A DNA stretch of 64,000 nucleotides from Streptomonospora nanhaiensis (GCF_013410565.1 NZ_JACCFO010000001.1:6138001-6202000), one strand, 5' to 3'. Counted from the first letter of the stretch, positions 52,398 through 62,002 are shown. Notes: generated by a model not told the origin, from the letters alone. Numbers and translations are program-made.

Positions 52398-52883
52398 ATG
52401 GGACGCACGTCGGCCAATCCAGCAGGCGGAACGGACGAGCAGCGCGAGGCATCCGGCGAGGTGGCGTCGGCCCTTGCCGTGGTGGGGAACTGGATGTTCT
52501 CCACGGCGGCGAGGCGCCGCATCATGGCGGCCTCCGGTCTGGAGCTGTCCCTTGGGGACTACACGCTGCTGGCCCAGATCTCCCACCACGCACCCGTGCG
52601 GCTGTCGGTCCTCGCGGACCTGATGGAGGTCGACAAGTCCACCCTCACCCCGCCCGCCAAGCGGCTGGAGGCCCGCGGCTTCATCGTCCGCGAGCCCGAC
52701 CCGGCGGACTCCCGCGCCCAGTTGGTGAGCGTCAGCCGGGCCGGCAAGCAGGCCATCCGCAAGCTGTGGCAGGCCCGGGCCGCCATCGTCGCGGAGCTGA
52801 TGGAGGACTGGAGCACCGCCGACATCAAGAGCCTGGCCACGCATTTGGCGGCCTTCGCCGCGGCGATCGAGAGGAAGGGGTAG
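52398..52883 (+). CDS. MarR-family regulator
   Basis: A 161-residue protein: LSLGDYTLLAQISHHAPVRLSVLADLMEVDKSTLTPPAKRLEARGFIVREPDPADSRAQLVSVSRAGKQAI is the winged helix with the D-x-R-(A/S) wing. Dimer helices flank it. The ATG at 52398 follows a G-rich but weak site. A palindrome just upstream suggests autorepression. The NmrA-like gene 440 bp downstream on the same strand is a candidate target. Confidence 0.9.
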   Translation: MGRTSANPAGGTDEQREASGEVASALAVVGNWMFSTAARRRIMAASGLELSLGDYTLLAQISHHAPVRLSVLADLMEVDKSTLTPPAKRLEARGFIVREPDPADSRAQLVSVSRAGKQAIRKLWQARAAIVAELMEDWSTADIKSLATHLAAFAAAIERKG

Positions 52884-53327
52884 GAAACCGTGCCCTCTTC
52901 AGCGCCCCGGGACGGCACGAGTGACGGCGGCGCGGCCGCTTCGGCCCCCGGCACCCGGCGGACCCCAGGCCGCGCCGCACCGCCCTGAGTGATCGTCACC
53001 CTCACCTCGTCTACGGCAGTGTCACGCCGCGTCGGAGGGGTGGACTCCACCGCGCGTACTGCCCCCGCGGAGCATCGGCCCGATGCCGCCGGCGTCGTTC
53101 CGCTCATCGAGGAGCGTGTCGCCACGGTTTGGCCGTTGCGGCGAGGCCGGCGAGGGGCCGGGGAGACGCCGCCGAGGTGCTCGGCCCGGCGGCCGCCGGC
53201 GCGATCAGGCCGGATGTCGGCCAGAGCCACCCGCGAGAGAGGTTGAACCACCTCCGCGGCACGCACCTCGCGCACAATCGTCCGGGCCGGCCGAGGCCCG
53301 GAGCTTACCGAGGAGAAAGACAACACC
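52884..53327. other. Intergenic region between MarR and NmrA-like genes
   Basis: No supported gene. The last 80 bases have a moderately AT-richer patch and likely hold the NmrA-like promoter. No copy of the GTTGGTTG-N4-CAACCAAC operator was found here. Confidence 0.4.
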
Positions 53328-54236
53328 ATGACCACCGCATCCACGATCTTCGTGGCCGGCGTCACCGGCCTGCTGGGCGGTCGGATCGTCAGCTCCCTGC
53401 TGGACGAGGGCGCCTCCGTGCGCGCGCTGGTCCGGCCGGGCACCGACGGCGGCAAGAAGGCCGCCCTCACCGCGCTTCAGGCCCGCGGACTGGAGATCGT
53501 CGAGGGGGACATCACCGACCCGGTGGAGAAGCTGGCCGCCGCGATCGGCCACGCCACCACCGTGATCTCGGCAATCCAGGGCGGCCCGGACCTGGTCATC
53601 GACGGGCAGGTGAACCTGGTGCGCGCCGCCGAGCAGGCCGGCGCCCGCCGCTTCATCCCGTCCGACTTCGCGGTCGACATCACCAAACTGGACGACGAGG
53701 ACAACGTCATGATCGGCTGGCGCCGGCAGGCCGCGGCCGCGTACGGCGACACCGGCCTCGACGTGGTTTCCGTGCTCAACGGCGCGTTCTACGAGGTCAT
53801 GATCGGCTTCCTGGGCCTCGTCGACTGGGCGGCGGGCACCGTCTCCCACTGGGGCGACCCCGACCAGCCGCTCGACATGACCTCGGTTCCCGACACCGCC
53901 GCCTTCACCGCCGCGGTCGCCCTCGACCCGCAGGCCAAGGGCACCCAGCGGTTCGCCGGTGAGGTGCTGTCGATGCGCGGGTTCCACCAGACCCTGGAGC
54001 GGGCCACCGGCCGCAGCCTGACCCTGAAGAACCTCGGCACCGCCGACGAGTTGCGCGCCGAGATCACCCGGCAGGCCGCCGCCACCCAGAACCCGTTCGA
54101 GTACGTGGGGCTGCAGTACCAGTGGTGCATGGTGACGGGCAAGGCCAAGTTCGACAACCTTGACAACGCCAAGTACCCGCAGGTGAAGCCCGGTTCGCTG
54201 GAGGACTTCGTCCGGCGGGCCGCGCCCCGGGTGTGA
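53328..54236 (+). CDS. NmrA-like NAD(P)-binding protein (isoflavone-reductase-like)
   Basis: A 302-residue atypical SDR: STIFVAGVTGLLGGRIVSSLLDEGASVRALVRPG (GxxGxxG), EIVEGDITDPVEKL, TTVISAIQGGPDLVIDGQVNLVRAAEQAGARRFIPSDFAVD. The FIPSxF segment is typical of phenylcoumaran/isoflavone-reductase-like proteins. The usual catalytic Lys is not obvious. The ATG at 53328 follows GAGGAG. A role in reduction of an aromatic metabolite is plausible but unproved. Confidence 0.9.
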   Translation: MTTASTIFVAGVTGLLGGRIVSSLLDEGASVRALVRPGTDGGKKAALTALQARGLEIVEGDITDPVEKLAAAIGHATTVISAIQGGPDLVIDGQVNLVRAAEQAGARRFIPSDFAVDITKLDDEDNVMIGWRRQAAAAYGDTGLDVVSVLNGAFYEVMIGFLGLVDWAAGTVSHWGDPDQPLDMTSVPDTAAFTAAVALDPQAKGTQRFAGEVLSMRGFHQTLERATGRSLTLKNLGTADELRAEITRQAAATQNPFEYVGLQYQWCMVTGKAKFDNLDNAKYPQVKPGSLEDFVRRAAPRV

Positions 54237-54624
54237 CCCGGGCACCGCCGGCGGGAGCGACCGGTGCGGCGAACGCCGCCGTACCGGCCGCCGCCGGGCG
54301 GTGGCCCGCCGGGGCGGCGCGCGCTCCGCGCACTCCGGCGCCTCCATGCCTGCCCAAATGCTCGTCAACCGCGCTGAGCAGGGGCGGCTGCATGGGTAGC
54401 AGGGGGTCTGCAGCCGGGTGCACGAGCAACCGGACACCGTGGGACGCGGGACCGCCCGGCTGCGGGATAAGGCGTGAACACCGGCAGCTTGGACACCGCG
54501 GCGAGGCAGGACCGCTTGCCGCAGGCGGTGTCCGCTCCGGCAAACGGCCGCCGGCGCGCGGTTGCCGGGTGGGCGGCGCCCGGCCGGTTGCGAACGCGCC
54601 CAGACGAGGAACGAGGGGACGGCT
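54237..54624. other. Intergenic stretch before the protease gene
   Basis: No convincing ORF. It contains GC-rich inverted repeats after the NmrA-like gene (54240-54320). The protease promoter must lie within the last 150 bp. Confidence 0.35.
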
Positions 54625-55830
54625 GTGCGTGGAAACGACAGTGGTGCAGGGGGAGACGGCGCGGGACCTGCCACAGGGCCGGAGGACGTGTGGCCGGCGG
54701 ATGTGCCGGAGGAGATCAGGCAGGCACATGCCGCCGTGGCCGAGTACCTGACCGAATCGCTGTGGCCGCGGGTACGGCGGGAGGAGGAATCCGGAGGGAT
54801 CGCGCCCGGGACGCTGAACGTGCGCGCTGTGGGCCTCACCCTGGCAGACGAGTCCCGGCCGGCCGGTCGGGAGAACTACGCGTTGTCCGTCGCGCTCACG
54901 GAGCCGGCCACCGAAGAAGAGGTGCGCGGCGTTCTGGCGTCCCCTCTGGGCGGGGAGACGGCATCCCGGATCCCGATCCGCGTCGTCGTCAGCGAGGAGC
55001 CGCGACTGGACGTAGCGGTCAGCCCGCAGTACGAGGGAGCTTACGGCAAACGGGGATGGTGCGTCCGTGAAGCACCCTGCGGTATGTCGATCGGAACCTT
55101 TCGCGAATGCGTTCCGGGATACGTCGACGGCGGTACGTTGGGCTGCTTGGCGCGGGGAAAGTCCGGTGAACGCCGCGGACAGACATTGGGGCTGAGCTGC
55201 CGGCACGTCCTGGCGTCGAATTGGAACGACTCCGTCATCGGAGATCGCATCCTCCAGCAGGGTCGGTTTGACGGCAGTAAACCGGATGATCCCAAATTCG
55301 AGGTGGGCGTACTCGAGAAGATGAGCGATATCGTCCTGGACGGCAACACCAAGAACCTGGCCGATGCGGCGACCTTCGCGGCAAACGTGGATCAGCAGAC
55401 CGGGAAACTCAGTGTCGACCGGAGAATCGTTGACGACGTGACGGGGAAATATCTCCTGGTCCCGCTCGGAGGGGACATCAAGAGCCCAGAGGACGGAATG
55501 AAGGTCGGCAAATCCGGCAGAACCACGGGAGTGACGTTCGGGTACATCTACATAATCAAGGAGACGCGGGCGTTCCAGAACTTCATGCACACGGGAAGGA
55601 CGGCCGTCTTCAAAGACGTCATCGTCATAAAGAACCACCGGAAGGGCGAGCGCCCCTCGAAGCCGGGGGACTCGGGATCGGTATGGTGGACCGACGACGG
55701 GAAACGGAACCCGGTCGGCCTGCACTTCGCCGGAGGGGCCACCGTGGCCGACGAGTGGTGGCACGCCTACGCCTTCCCGATGAGAACCATCGTCCAGGTG
55801 CTCGATATCGAGTTGATCACCGGTAGATGA
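54625..55830 (+). CDS. Trypsin-fold serine protease-like protein (cytosolic, NAL1-like layout)
   Basis: A 401-residue protein without signal peptide or membrane segment. The chymotrypsin-fold triad is visible: His194 in LSCRHVLAS, Asp247 in NLADAATF and Ser350 in KPGDSGSVWW, with correct spacing. The barrel contains a long middle insertion (residues 205-245). An N-terminal ~150-residue domain (HAAVAEYLTESLWPRVRREEES..) precedes it. The GTG at 54625 follows GAGGGGAC. It is convergent with the giant RCC1/DUF11 gene. GC content drops in the second half (55190-55640), suggesting transfer. Confidence 0.8.
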   Translation: MRGNDSGAGGDGAGPATGPEDVWPADVPEEIRQAHAAVAEYLTESLWPRVRREEESGGIAPGTLNVRAVGLTLADESRPAGRENYALSVALTEPATEEEVRGVLASPLGGETASRIPIRVVVSEEPRLDVAVSPQYEGAYGKRGWCVREAPCGMSIGTFRECVPGYVDGGTLGCLARGKSGERRGQTLGLSCRHVLASNWNDSVIGDRILQQGRFDGSKPDDPKFEVGVLEKMSDIVLDGNTKNLADAATFAANVDQQTGKLSVDRRIVDDVTGKYLLVPLGGDIKSPEDGMKVGKSGRTTGVTFGYIYIIKETRAFQNFMHTGRTAVFKDVIVIKNHRKGERPSKPGDSGSVWWTDDGKRNPVGLHFAGGATVADEWWHAYAFPMRTIVQVLDIELITGR

Positions 55831-55956
55831 AGTTCCTTCTATTGGACGCGTGTGCCTTTCGGGTGCATTCGGGACTACGTTGCGGCGGGGTTGGAAATCG
55901 GCGCGTATATCGCGGGGGTGGCGCAGGCGCCTCGCGCTTTCCTGGTTCCTTCCCGA

Positions 55957-58582
55957 TCATTTCTTGGCGGTCACGGTCGTGGTGATCGGCTGAGTCCTGG
56001 CGCGTTCGGTCTCCTTGTTGTTGGTGGCGTCCTTCTGGGTGAGTTTGGCGGTAAGGGTGATCTTGCCCGGGGCGGTGCCGGTGGTGGCCTTGATGGTGAG
56101 GGGCCTGTCATCGCCGGGCGGCAGTTTCCCTTTCCAGATGAGGTTGGTGGTGGTGGGTTTGGTGGTGTCGATGGTGAAGTCGGGGGCGTTCTCCTTCTTG
56201 ACGGTGACGGTGGGGCCGGCGGCCTGGAGCGTGACGGTCAGAGTGAGGTCGGCGGCGGTGGACGGTCCGTCGTTGCCTATGGTGAAACCGTAGGAGGCGT
56301 CGCTGCCGACCTGGGTCTCACGGGTGGCGGTGTCGAGTCTGAGGGTGATGTCGGATCTGGGCGTGACCGGGTGGTCGGGGCTGCCGCTGGTGGCGGTGCC
56401 GGTGCCGGTCTCCGAACTGCTCAACGTCGCGGGAACACTGACGGTGGGAGCCGGCAGGTCGGGGTCGGCCTCGACGTCGGCGACGATCTGGGCGATGCCA
56501 TCGGCGGGCAGGAGGCCGCGGGCGATCTTCCAGGTGCCTTTCGACTGGTCGACGTCAGTGGGTTCGCCGTTGAGCGTGGCTTGGCGAAGGGTGAAGGCGG
56601 AGGGGCGCTGGATGTCGATGGCGGCATCCTGGCAGTCCGATGGGCCTTCGTTGGTGACCGTGAAGACGAGCAGCGTGGGTTCGGTCGTGTCGCCGGGCAC
56701 GATGGCGGGGGTCTTCTCGTAGGTGCAGCGCAGGGTGCGCTCCCGCGTCACGGTGAGGCTGACCGGCTGGTCCTCGGTGCGGCGGGTGGAGTCGGACCGG
56801 GCGTAGGCGTTCACCTTGATCGGCGTGGCGGGCGCGGACGGGAAGACGTACACCCGCGCTTTCACGTGTGCGGTGGGCGTTGTGTTGAGGTCGCGCAGTG
56901 GCACCCACACACCTCCGTCCAGGGCGCGGGGCCGCACGGGCGTGTCCGAGTCCGCCCAGGCCTCGATGATCCTGCCCTGCGCGATCGGTTTGACCATGAC
57001 GCCGGCTCCGAACACCGGGTCGGTCCCGGTCTTGGTGGCCTGCCATGACACCGTGACGATGCCGCCCGCCTTGGCGGCGGCAGTGCCGGAGGCGGCGGCG
57101 AGGGTGAGCGCCGCGTTGGGGTTGACCGTCACGCTGGCGCTGCCCGAGGCAGCGGGGTTGGTGGTGTTCTTCTCCCTCAACTCCAGGCACGCCACGACGG
57201 TGTTGGTCGAGGGCGCCTTGCCTTTGAGCTCGACCGTGAGGGGTTTGTCCGGCTCCAGTTTCGGGATCGTCACCTTCGAGCCGGCGACGGCCTTGCCGGT
57301 GGTGTCGTAGAGCGTCTGGCCGGTCAGTTCGGGTTCGCAGGTGACCGTGGCGGTGAGGTCGTTGGCATCGGAGCCGTCGTTGCTCAGCGTCCAGGTGAAG
57401 GTGACGTCTTCACCGGTCTTGACGGCCGCCGCGGAGGCCTTGGGTTCCACCGCCAGGTGGTATTTGGCCTTGACCGCCGCGGTGACCGCCTTGGTGGCGG
57501 TGGTCGCGTTGTCCGCCGACCCCTGTGCGGTGACCGAGGTGAGCTGCTTGTTGGACATGGAGTGGTCGACGCGGACATGGGCCAGCGCCTCGAAGGACTG
57601 GCCGGAGTCCAGGTTGCCGACCCTCCACCACAGGACGTTGTCGGCGTCGGGTTGGACCTGGTCGGTGGCGTAGTCGAACGCCGCCTCCGACGTGGGGCAG
57701 CGGGGCGCGCAGCACCGCGTTCACCGCCTCAGTGGCGCCGGTGTTCTTGAGGGTCCATTTGTAGTAGGCCTTGCGGGTGGCGACCACCGCGCCCGGCATC
57801 TCGCCGTTCAGCCACAGGGTGGTCTTGACCTTCGCGGTGGCGGTCTTGGTCAGCTCGGCCGGTGTGGCGTTCCCGGCCTCGACGGTGAGCTGGGTGGTGA
57901 GCGCACCCGACGCCCTCTGCGCGACCCTGCCCTCCACCGTGATCCTGGGCGTGGTGTTCGCCTTGACGGTCGGCAGCGGCCCGGACAACCGGTTGCCCTT
58001 GAGGCCGGTCTTCACCGCGGTGCCGTCGACCTTGACCACCGCGGACTCCAGGCCTTCCGGAACGGTGACGGTGATCATGCCGTCCTTCATCGGCGAGGGC
58101 CCGCTGTTGGTCAGCTCCCACCGGAACACCACGTCCTTGGCCGGTTCGACGGACTCCGGCTCGGCCGTACCGTCCGACAGCGACCAGGTCGACCTGCGCC
58201 GAGGGCTGAGGGTGACCCATTTGGTCTTGGGCAACGCGTTCAGCGAGGTGACCGCCCCATAGGTCCGGTGCTCGGCGGGCGGGTCCGCGTCGACCTTGGC
58301 CGTGATCGTGAGTGTGCAGCCGGCGTTCTTACCCAGCGACTTCTCCCACAACGCGGCGGTCCGGCCACCGGTCTTGGTGCCGCCGCGGACGGAGGTGATC
58401 GTCAGCCCGGAGTCGAGCCGCACGCCCAAGGCGACCGCCTCGGCCGCGTTCTTGGAACTGGTGTTGGTCACCTTCCACGTGAACGTCACCGAGTCACCGG
58501 CCGCTGGGCTGGAGGGTTTACCCGAGGCCTTCAGGGTGAGCGAGGCGCGCTTGGCCTTGTCCTTGTCGCGGTTCCGGTTCTT
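55957..58582 (-). pseudogene. DUF11/CARDB repeat region, no start codon and one frameshift
   Basis: Directly after an in-frame TGA (58583-58585) the frame continues KNRNRDKDKAKRASLTLKASG..SVTFTWKVTNTSSKNAAEAVALGVRLDSGLTI and at least two more immunoglobulin-like repeats (VVFRWELTNSGPSPMKDGMITVTVP, YYKWTLKNTGATEAVNAVLRAPLP). After PLP the native continuation TSEAAFDYATDQVQPDADNVLWW lies one frame over; an extra C in CCCC near 57695 explains it. From there four to five more repeats run to 55957. There is no start codon with a ribosome site for this part. It is probably the C-terminal half of the gene upstream. Confidence 0.75.
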
Positions 58583-60115
58583 TCACCGCGAGTTCGGGCT
58601 CTTACCGCCTCCGCCCCCGCCCTCGGCCTCCTCGCACAGCAGGATCGCCCCCAGGAGGATGCCGAGCGCGGCGAACAGCGAGAGGATGATCGCCCACTGC
58701 TCCAGCAGGGACTTCCAATCCGAGCCGCCTTCCGAGCAGTAGGCCACGGCGTCGCAGGTCAGCTTGGACGGCGCTGCGGGATCGAGGTTGTCGGCGGTGA
58801 CGGTCGCGGTTGCGGTGAGCCGGTAGCCGTCGGCGTCGTCGTCGGCCGTGACCACCAGGGGCGGGGTCCACCCGCCTTCCCCGACGCCCTGGTCCTCGAT
58901 CTTGATCTGGTACCTGCCGTCCGGCAGCTTCTTCGGGCGCTTGTCGGGGTCCAGGTCGTCGTACTTCGCGTGCAACTTCACCCGGTCGGGCAGCTTCACG
59001 GTCAGTACGATGTTCTTCGCGGTCGCCGGACCGAGGTTGCCCAGGTCCCAGGAGTAGAACAGGTCCGAGCCCGGCTTGACCGCCATCGGGGTCGCCACGC
59101 CGCTGTCGAGGACCAGGTTGCACGTGGTGGCAGGCAGCAGCGCCAACGCGCAGCTCGGACCGGCGGCGACCTCGGACACAGACCCCCCGAAATCGATCTT
59201 CTTCACGAAGAACCCGTCGGGGCCCTTGATCGCCTTCGGAGAACTCGGAAAGACTTCATCGAGATGAGAACTCGTCTCGTCCGGCAGTGCCTTCTCCCAG
59301 GCGACGGCCGAACCGTCTGCTTTTCGCGCGGCGGCGAAACCGAACACCGATATCTGTGTCACATTCGGTTCCACATGATGGCCGTACCGGGACGAGTTCT
59401 GGTAGGAGTAGCCCCAGGAATGTGCGTCTCCTGCCTCGGTAAGCGCCGTGAACAAGGGGTTGTGTCCGGTTGCCGCAATGGCTGACACCTTCTTCCCCTT
59501 GAGCGCTTCCGGCGGTTTGCACCTGCCGTCCTCGGGGCGCCCCGAGCCTTCGAGGTAATCCATGTGCAGTGTGTTGGACTCGGTGCGGACCATGAGGTAG
59601 CCGGCGCCGGTCTCTACGCTGAGGATGCGCTCCGGGTACTCCTTGTACCCGCTCCACTTCTCGCCGCCCCAGTAGTACGCGTACCTCCCGGACGCCGCGA
59701 CGACATAACCGCTACCGGCGGCGACGTCGTCAACGACGTTGTCCTTGATGTACTGCGGTACGCGCTTTTTGAGTCCGTCGGCGATCCCGCCCTTGGGGCC
59801 CCACAGATGGAACCTGCCCGCTGTGTCGATCGCCGCGAGCAGGATGTTGTCGCCGCCGTTCTCGCTGCACGAGATCGTCGTGATGGTCCCTTGGACGTCC
59901 TCCGGGACCTGGTCCGCGATCCGGTAGGGCCAGGTGTAGACGCGCATGTCGCGGATTGCGGCGGCAACCCAGGAGTTGCAGACGATCTGCGACACCCCGC
60001 CCCGCTCGAGGTCACGGGGAACATCCTGCATCGGGCCGTTGCGTTCCCGGTATGCCACCCGTCCGGAAAGCACGTCTTCGACGCCACCGCCCGCATTCGG
60101 CTCAACCGCTGACAT
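58583..60115 (-). CDS. RCC1-like beta-propeller protein with a DUF11 domain and membrane helix
   Basis: 510 residues from the ATG at 60115 (another ATG lies at 60172). RCC1-type repeats are seen: ILLAAIDTAGRFHLWG, GYVVAASGRYAYYWG, NPLFTALTEAGDAHSWGYS and the AARKADGSAVAWEKAL repeat. A DUF11-like domain follows (MAVKPGSDLFYSWDLGNLGPATAKNIVLTVKLPDRVKLH), then CDAVAYCSEGGSDWKSLLEQW, a membrane helix (AIILSLFAALGILLGAILLC) and a Gly/acidic tail before TGA. The sequence after the TGA is in frame and continues a DUF11 series, so this may be only the first part of a ~1400-residue surface protein. Confidence 0.75.
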   Translation of the reverse strand: MSAVEPNAGGGVEDVLSGRVAYRERNGPMQDVPRDLERGGVSQIVCNSWVAAAIRDMRVYTWPYRIADQVPEDVQGTITTISCSENGGDNILLAAIDTAGRFHLWGPKGGIADGLKKRVPQYIKDNVVDDVAAGSGYVVAASGRYAYYWGGEKWSGYKEYPERILSVETGAGYLMVRTESNTLHMDYLEGSGRPEDGRCKPPEALKGKKVSAIAATGHNPLFTALTEAGDAHSWGYSYQNSSRYGHHVEPNVTQISVFGFAAARKADGSAVAWEKALPDETSSHLDEVFPSSPKAIKGPDGFFVKKIDFGGSVSEVAAGPSCALALLPATTCNLVLDSGVATPMAVKPGSDLFYSWDLGNLGPATAKNIVLTVKLPDRVKLHAKYDDLDPDKRPKKLPDGRYQIKIEDQGVGEGGWTPPLVVTADDDADGYRLTATATVTADNLDPAAPSKLTCDAVAYCSEGGSDWKSLLEQWAIILSLFAALGILLGAILLCEEAEGGGGGGKSPNSR

Positions 60116-60381
60116 TTCCGATCCCCGATCCCCGAACGGCGTGCCTGCGAACAGAAGTCCGCATTTGAGCATCCCCGGCTCGTGAGAGGAGCAAGCGAGG
60201 CGGAGAGTAAATCATCAACAAAGGAGGACCGGCGCCCCGAGTTGGCGTCTCCATTTCGTCTCCATGCCCCCGGCGGGGGAAGGCCGTCTCCATGACCGGC
60301 CGCGGCCCGCGTCCTGGGTAGTGCTCACCGGCGAACGGCTCCCGTGTATGGCTGATGACCTGCAAGGGAGTGCGAGTCCCC

Positions 60382-61089
60382 ATGTCGAGTCCGGCGTGGT
60401 CCCGCTGGATCACCACGACCACCGTCCTGCTTCTGGCCGCGATCGCGGCCGTGGTGTCCTACGCCCACATGTTCGAGTTGGCCCTGCGCCATGGCGAGCC
60501 GGCCTGGCGTGCGGGGCTGTTCCCGCTGTCGGTGGACGGCATGATCGTCGCGGCGTCGATGGCGCTGCTGGCCGACGCCCGTCAGGGGCGGCGCGGGGGA
60601 GTGCTGCCGTGGGCGCTGCTGGTGGTGGGCAGCGCGGCGTCGCTGGCCGCGAACGTGGCGGTGGCCGACCCGACACTGTGGTCGCGGGTGATCCATACCT
60701 GGCCGAGTTTCGCGCTGATGGGTGCCTATGAGTTGCTGATGCGCCAGCTCCGTGTCGCCGCCGGTCGCGAAGAAGCGGCGAGCCCACGCGGTGAGCACAG
60801 GGTGGGAGACGAGAACGAGGACACGGCCGCGCCTGTTGCGCGGCAGTGCGGCGGCGACGAAACCGCCTCTCTCCATGTCGTTGGTTCTGGCGGCACCTCC
60901 CGCAGCACACCACCGGCGCTTCCTCGGGTCCAGGTCGAAGCTTGGCGGTGGGCTCTGGAGCATCGCAGGTCGGATGGGTCTTTGCCGAGCGGAGGTGAGA
61001 TAGCCGCGGCTTTCGGTCGGAAGCAGCGGTGGGGGAGGCTGGTCAAGCAGCGGGGTCGGCAGGGGCTGCTGGAGCCGTCAGCGGCGTAG
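60382..61089 (+). CDS. DUF2637 protein (SpdB-like, conjugative-element associated)
   Basis: A 235-residue protein. The N-terminal ~120 residues are DUF2637 with four membrane helices: ITTTTVLLLAAIAAVVSYAHMFELA, GEPAWRAGLFPLSVDGMIVAASMALLADARQGRR, VLPWALLVVGSAASLAANVAVADPT and FALMGAYELLMRQLR. The PLSVDGMIVAAS segment is diagnostic. The C-terminus has a winged-helix-like stretch (SGGEIAAAFGRKQRWGRLVKQRG). DUF2637 proteins are typical of actinomycete integrative conjugative elements and plasmids (SpdB, plasmid spread). No other transfer genes are in view. Confidence 0.85.
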   Translation: MSSPAWSRWITTTTVLLLAAIAAVVSYAHMFELALRHGEPAWRAGLFPLSVDGMIVAASMALLADARQGRRGGVLPWALLVVGSAASLAANVAVADPTLWSRVIHTWPSFALMGAYELLMRQLRVAAGREEAASPRGEHRVGDENEDTAAPVARQCGGDETASLHVVGSGGTSRSTPPALPRVQVEAWRWALEHRRSDGSLPSGGEIAAAFGRKQRWGRLVKQRGRQGLLEPSAA

Positions 61090-61318
61090 CGTCTCAACGC
61101 TCAGGTCTGAGGGGGCGGATTCCCTGAAAAGCGGTGCGGGTGAGCGGTGGCTGTCGCGGTGAGGTTGAGGCCCCTCGACCTGGGGCCATAGGGGAAGGGC
61201 TGTCGCTGGCGGGTTGCGAGTGGGGGTTTCGGTGGGGCTTGTGCGGCTTATTGTTGATGTGATCGGAGCCAGTAGGTGTGGTTTTGATAACGGCCCGCGT
61301 TTGTGCAGTTCGTGAAGG

Positions 61319-61370
61319 GTGCTCCCCGCCTGCGCGGGGGTGTGCTCTCCACGCACGTGGAGGTGAAGGG
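61319..61370 (+). repeat. Two abutting hairpins resembling single type I-E CRISPR repeats
   Basis: GTGCTCCCCGCCTGCGCGGG (from 61319) and GTGCTCTCCACGCACGTGGA (from 61342) both have the GTGCTC-stem-GGTG layout of actinobacterial type I-E repeats. Their stems are CCCCGC/GCGGGG and CTCCACG/CGTGGAG. They directly follow each other with no spacer, and no further copies are found. They may instead be terminators between the convergent DUF2637 and NUDIX genes. The remaining 61090-61412 region has no gene. Confidence 0.45.
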
Positions 61371-61412
61371 CCAGGCCGCGGCGGCTGGAACCGTCGCCGA
61401 TATCGTTGTGCG

Positions 61413-61949
61413 TCAGTTCCTGTTCCGGGTCGTGGCGTAGGCGTAGAGCAGGGCGTTCATCGACGTGCCGGCCACGATTTTTTGCTGGGCGACCAGTTCG
61501 GGTATGGACGACAGCGGTACCCACTCGATGCGTTCGGCCTCCCAGTCCTCCGCCGGATCGCCTACGTGCTCAGCCGTGTCGGCGAGGAACACGTGGTGTG
61601 CGGAGTCGCTGATGCCGGGGCTCGGTTGGACGTAGAGCAGGGGGCGCAGCGGGCCGGGGCGCCAGCCGGTCTCCTCCTCGACCTCGCGGGCGGCGGCCGC
61701 CGCGGGCGCCTCGTTGTCGTTGACGCCGCCGATGGGGATCTCGTATCCCCAGGTGTCGGTGATGAAGCGGTGGCGCCACTCCAGCAGCACCTGGTTGCGC
61801 TCGTTGAGAACGACGGCTCCGGCCCCGGGGCTTGTGCGGATGAGCCGGTGCTGCAAGTGCCGGCCGCCGGTGATCTCCACGTCGGCGATGCGGATGTCCA
61901 GCCACGGATCGGTGTAGAGCGGCTTTTCGGAGTGGACGGTCCAGCGCAT
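61413..61949 (-). CDS. NUDIX hydrolase (ADP-ribose pyrophosphatase-like)
   Basis: A 178-residue protein. The Nudix box is complete at residues 74-96: GGVNDNE..REVEEETGW (G-x5-E-x7-R-E-x-x-E-E-x-G). LVEWRHRF-type strand and the DSAHHVFLADTAEHVGDPAEDWEAERIEWVPL segment match ADP-ribose/sugar-nucleotide pyrophosphatases. The ATG at 61949 follows AGGAG. It lies 53 bp downstream of the XRE/TPR regulator on the same strand, probably in one operon. Confidence 0.9.
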   Translation of the reverse strand: MRWTVHSEKPLYTDPWLDIRIADVEITGGRHLQHRLIRTSPGAGAVVLNERNQVLLEWRHRFITDTWGYEIPIGGVNDNEAPAAAAAREVEEETGWRPGPLRPLLYVQPSPGISDSAHHVFLADTAEHVGDPAEDWEAERIEWVPLSSIPELVAQQKIVAGTSMNALLYAYATTRNRN

Positions 61950-62002
61950 GGGGCAACTCCTGGGAGCGGCGGGCGGCGTCAGCGGCGTCGCCCTTTAGGA
62001 CA

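Noticed and set aside
61319-61370. A true CRISPR array
   Set aside because: Only two repeat-like units with different stems, no spacers, no periodicity and no cas genes in the window.
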